Shown here: positions 54,872-57,326 of the stretch, piece by piece
How positions within the stretch are numbered: position 1 is the stretch's first letter
How the letters are laid out: each line of letters opens with the position of its first letter
Source: SAR202 cluster bacterium
Lineage (GTDB): Bacteria > Chloroflexota > Dehalococcoidia > Lucifugimonadales > UBA3495
NCBI GenBank assembly: GCA_016872385.1
Contig: VGZV01000013.1
Coordinates: 1-57,326 of the forward strand
Reading direction: 5' to 3'
DNA: 57,326 nucleotides
Position numbers and translations under genes: made by a program
The notes under the pieces: generated by a model
Told to the model about the DNA's origin: nothing
Database searches by the model: none
Seen by the model: the letters and a program-made list of their open reading frames with translations, nothing else

Positions 54872-55971
54872 GGCTCCGTGTACTCCTCCACCGCCGCCTG
54901 GTTCAGTTCCAGCCCCAGGCCGGGCCGGTCGCCCAGGTGCAGTTGGCCGTTATGTGCCACCGGCGGGCGGTGGTACACCTTATCGTAAATCTGCTCCCGC
55001 AGCAGGTGGAACTCGGTAAGCCAGCCGTTGGCGACCCCGGCAATCAGGTGCATGTTCTGCAAGTACCAGCCGCCGCCGTTGGCCAGGGGCAGGTGGAACA
55101 GCTCCGCCATGTGGGCCACCTTCAGGTACTGGGTATAGCCGCCGCCGTCCAGGACGTTGGCCTGCATCACGTCCACCGCGCCGCCCATAATCATGTCCCG
55201 GTTGTCCCAAACGTTCTCGCCGTGGGCGCGGGCCGCCAGGGGCACGGTGGTGTGCTTGCGCAGTTCCGCCATCAGGTGAATGTCCTTGATGTAGACCGGG
55301 TCGTCGAACCAGGTGATGTTGTACGGCTCCATGCGGCGGGCCAGTTCCCTGGCATGGGTAAAGTCCATCTTGCTGTTGCCGTCCACCATGAGCATCACCT
55401 TGTCGCCCACGGCTTCCCGCACCGCCTTGACCCGCGCTACGTCCGCCGAAACGTCCTGGCCCCGGTCCTTGGCCACCACCTGCATCTTCAGCTTGTCGTG
55501 GCCTTCCCGCACTTTCAGCACCGCCAGTTCCACCAGCTGCTCCAGATTGTAAACGTTGAACCCAAAGGTAGTATAGCAAGCCACCGAGTCCTGGGATGCG
55601 CCGCCCAGCAGCCGGTAGATGGGCTGGTTCAGGCACTTGCCTTTGATGTCCCACAGGGCCTGGTCCACCGCGCCGCAGGCCCGGGCCACCACGCCGTCCC
55701 GCACCCGGTAAGACTGGCCCAGCTCCCAGCTAGCCTCGTTCCAGATTTGCTCGGTGGACATGGGGTCTTTGCCCGCCAGGAAGGGGCCAATCTCGCGGTT
55801 AATCAGCTCCCGCACGGCAAACCGCTCCTGGTCCCGGGAGATGCCGTGGCCGGTAATGCCCTCGTCAGTCTCCACCTGGCACACCAGCATCCCTTCCACG
55901 CGGGGCGTTTCCGTGAAGGGAAACTTGATGGGCACGCCAAGACATCGGGCCGTAACGTTGGTCACTTTCAT
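54868..55971 (-). CDS. Enolase-superfamily enzyme (mandelate racemase/muconate lactonizing type)
   Basis: 367 aa. The N-terminal capping domain (VPIKFPFTETPRVEGMLVCQ VETDEGITGHG) precedes the barrel with LKMQVVAKDRGQ, the metal Asp in MLMVDGNSKMDF, a second acidic position ITWFDDPVY (usual Glu replaced in part) and ARAHGENVW. The expected KxK motif reads KLKMQ, so Lys pairing is partly changed; galactonate/rhamnonate-dehydratase-like, cycloisomerase or racemase roles all remain possible. Confidence 0.85.
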   Translation of the reverse strand: MKVTNVTARCLGVPIKFPFTETPRVEGMLVCQVETDEGITGHGISRDQERFAVRELINREIGPFLAGKDPMSTEQIWNEASWELGQSYRVRDGVVARACGAVDQALWDIKGKCLNQPIYRLLGGASQDSVACYTTFGFNVYNLEQLVELAVLKVREGHDKLKMQVVAKDRGQDVSADVARVKAVREAVGDKVMLMVDGNSKMDFTHARELARRMEPYNITWFDDPVYIKDIHLMAELRKHTTVPLAARAHGENVWDNRDMIMGGAVDVMQANVLDGGGYTQYLKVAHMAELFHLPLANGGGWYLQNMHLIAGVANGWLTEFHLLREQIYDKVYHRPPVAHNGQLHLGDRPGLGLELNQAAVEEYTEP

Positions 55972-55989
55972 GTTCTAACCTGCCTTTTA

Positions 55990-56072
55990 CCCCCACCCTG
56001 GCCCCCCCTAGCCAAGGAGGAGGGAACGGTTGCTCCTTCCACCTTACTAAGGGGGAAGGCTGGGATGGGGGT
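55990..56072. repeat. CCCCACCCTGGCCCCCC / CTTACTAAGGGGGAAGG repeats
   Basis: CCCCCACCCTGGCCCCCCCT AGCCAAGGAGGAGGG and CTCCTTCCACCTTACTAAGG GGGAAGGCTGGGATGGGGGT between trxB and the enolase-superfamily gene. Confidence 0.65.
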
Positions 56073-56077
56073 TATCT

Positions 56078-57004
56078 TTACCACTTCTTGCCGTGTATGT
56101 ACCTGAAGGCAGCGATGGCCGCGGTGGCCCCGTCGCCCGCCGCGGACACTAGCTGGGCCGCCGAGTTTTGCCGGATATCCCCCACGGCGTACAGGCCCGG
56201 CACCGAAGTCTCCATCCAGGCGTTGACGGGGATGTGGCCGGAGTGGTCCAGCTTGACCAGCTTTTGTACCAGGGCGGAGTTGGGCTGTGCGCCTACGTAA
56301 ATGAACAGCCCTGCCAGGTCAATGCGGCTTTCCAGCTTGCTGACTGTATTACGCGTCAGCACGGCGGAAACTGTATCCTGCCCCATGACCCGTTCCACCA
56401 CGGTGTTCCACAGCACCTCCACCTTGGGGTTCTGGAGCAGCCGGTTTTGCAACGCCTGCTGGGCGCGCAGGTGGTCCCGCCGGTGGAACAGCAAGACCTG
56501 CCCCGCGTACTGGGTGAGGGTCAGCGCTTCGTCAACTGCAGAGTCGCCGCCGCCTACCACACCCACTGCCTGGCCCATGTACAGGGGGCCGTCGCAGGAG
56601 GCGCAGTGGGAAATGCCCCTGCCGGTGAACTCCGCCTCGCCGGGGATGCCCAGGTGGTTGGGATTGGAGCCAGCCGCCACGATAACCGCCTTGGCCCGGT
56701 AGCTGCCTGCATCGCCGGACACCAGCTTGTGGTCGCCGTCCCTGGCCAGGCTGGCGGCCTCGCCCATCAGGAACTCCGCCCCGGCGTTCATGGCCTGCTC
56801 TTGCACCAGAGGGCCTAGTTCTGCGCCGGCGATGCCCTGGGGAAAGCCGGGGAAGTTCTCAATCTTCTCCACGTTGATAATGCCTGCCCCGCCCATCAAG
56901 CGTTCCAGAAGGGCGGTCTTGAGGCCATAACGGGCGGCGAACAGGGCGGCGGTCATGCCTGCCAACCCGCCGCCAATAATCAGGACATCGTATTCATCAG
57001 CCAA
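56078..57004 (-). CDS. trxB: Thioredoxin reductase
   Basis: 308 aa if the TTG at 57004 is used, which has GGGAGG nine bases upstream; ATG 57025 gives 315 aa but lacks a Shine-Dalgarno. FAD site DVLIIGGGLAGMTAALFAAR, redox pair in HCASCDGPLYMG (CASC), NADPH site VGVVGGGDSAVDEALTL, and C-terminal FAD block GLYAVGDIRQNSAAQLVSAA. Reduces thioredoxin with NADPH. Probably transcribed from the promoter at the IS end. No thioredoxin gene is in the window. Confidence 0.94.
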   Translation of the reverse strand: MADEYDVLIIGGGLAGMTAALFAARYGLKTALLERLMGGAGIINVEKIENFPGFPQGIAGAELGPLVQEQAMNAGAEFLMGEAASLARDGDHKLVSGDAGSYRAKAVIVAAGSNPNHLGIPGEAEFTGRGISHCASCDGPLYMGQAVGVVGGGDSAVDEALTLTQYAGQVLLFHRRDHLRAQQALQNRLLQNPKVEVLWNTVVERVMGQDTVSAVLTRNTVSKLESRIDLAGLFIYVGAQPNSALVQKLVKLDHSGHIPVNAWMETSVPGLYAVGDIRQNSAAQLVSAAGDGATAAIAAFRYIHGKKW

Positions 57005-57025
57005 GGGTGAAGACCTCCCTGCCAT

Positions 57026-57252
57026 TGTTTTGCCAGGTCATCGTTATTCCAGCGCAAGCCGAGCCGGTGCGACGAGTAAGAGCCTATCCTAATAACCGTA
57101 GAGAGCGCAAAGAACGCAGAGAGTTTAGATTGGTTTCCTATTATCTCAGTTATCTTGGCGGTCTCCGCGTGCTCAGCGGTGAGTTTTTAGGTAGGAACTA
57201 AGCCTTGGCGCAAGCTCCCCTGCCTGGAGCGCTGGCGCTGCGGTGCTGGCTA
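57026..57252. other. Leader region of trxB without a gene
   Basis: Contains CGTAGAGAGCGCAAAGAACG CAGAGAG and, inverted, TCTCCGCGTGCTCAGCGGTG AG, an imperfect 70-90-base inverted repeat of a class common in environmental genomes. A 64-codon frame (57007-57201) has no support. No terminator seen. Confidence 0.4.
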
Positions 57253-57282
57253 AATATAGTCGCCGCCCGTTTGGAGTGTCAA
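57253..57282 (-). promoter_or_regulatory. Promoter straddling the right IS end, facing trxB
   Basis: Minus strand: TTGACA (57282-57277), 18-bp spacer, TATATT (57258-57253). The -35 is perfect and the -10 is 5/6. As at the left end, the -35 hexamer coincides with the terminal hexamer of the IS-end homology while the -10 lies in unique sequence. Confidence 0.55.
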
Positions 57283-57326
57283 CGCGGCGAATTGACTCAC
57301 AATAAAAGTTACCTAAGGAGGATACG
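57277..57326 (+). mobile_element. Insertion-sequence end, right copy
   Basis: 57289-57326 (GAATTGACTCACAATAAAAG...) repeats 116-153 in inverted orientation with one mismatch. If the copy continues as at the left end, a transposase gene would begin about 40 bases beyond the window on the plus strand. Confidence 0.6.

Overview
The window reads as a chromosomal segment of a GC-rich (about 60-65% by eye) environmental bacterium. I lean towards Chloroflexota, Dehalococcoidia-like, from the combination of tandem LLM-class oxidoreductases, SDR/MaoC genes, paired DUF1800/DUF1501 genes, tandem NIPSNAP proteins, a nickel SOD and a very high load of short palindromic intergenic repeats. This is inference from gene content; there is no rRNA gene to settle it. 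No rRNA, tRNA, CRISPR array or prophage is visible.

Layout. Both extremities carry the same 38-bp sequence (37/38 identical) in inverted orientation. At the left it leads into the first 26 codons of a transposase running off the window, so the window probably lies between two outward-facing copies of one insertion sequence. From left to right: a DUF1800/DUF1501/NHL-repeat trio and a Fur/PerR regulator (0.5-4.9 kb); a tetrapyrrole operon (5.5-15 kb) with an HTH regulator, an AhbA-AhbB siroheme decarboxylase fusion, precorrin-2 dehydrogenase, hemA, hemC, cobA-hemD, hemB and hemL, interrupted by toxin-antitoxin debris; a ParDE remnant, Ni-SOD and a small secreted protein (15-18 kb); ilvD, a DEDDh exonuclease, malic enzyme and a BrnTA-like pair (18-23 kb); tldD and tldE split by rmuC, an enoyl-CoA hydratase and a nucleotidyltransferase (23-31 kb); a RelE/Phd pair, mutS2, a RAYT transposase and a VLRF1-type release factor (31-36 kb); two NIPSNAP genes, an NTF2-like gene and a ferritin/VIT1 fusion (36-40 kb); HicBA, an alpha/beta hydrolase, L25 and DUF3800 (40-44 kb); a MaoC/SDR/unknown-beta-protein/LLM block (44-49 kb); dGTPase, DoxX, purA, an LLM/enolase-superfamily pair and trxB (49-57 kb).

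How the genes work together. The tetrapyrrole operon can take glutamyl-tRNA to uroporphyrinogen III, then to siroheme, then to 12,18-didecarboxysiroheme, i.e. the front of the siroheme-dependent heme route; the later enzymes (AhbC/AhbD) are not here. Ni-SOD, the ferritin-VIT1 fusion, the Fur/PerR regulator and thioredoxin reductase fit an oxygen- and iron-exposed lifestyle. The MaoC, SDR and LLM genes look like acyl-CoA or xenobiotic catabolism.

Striking features. (1) Many palindromes start with GTAG and end with CTAC, the signature of REP sequences, and a RAYT gene lies among them. (2) Palindromic repeats have entered coding sequences in frame: three times in mutS2, once in the RAYT, and once forming the tail of cobA-hemD. 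(3) About eight toxin-antitoxin loci or fragments occur in 57 kb. (4) Several genes are broken by single-base indels, two at runs of seven G, which may be real decay, phase variation or assembly error.
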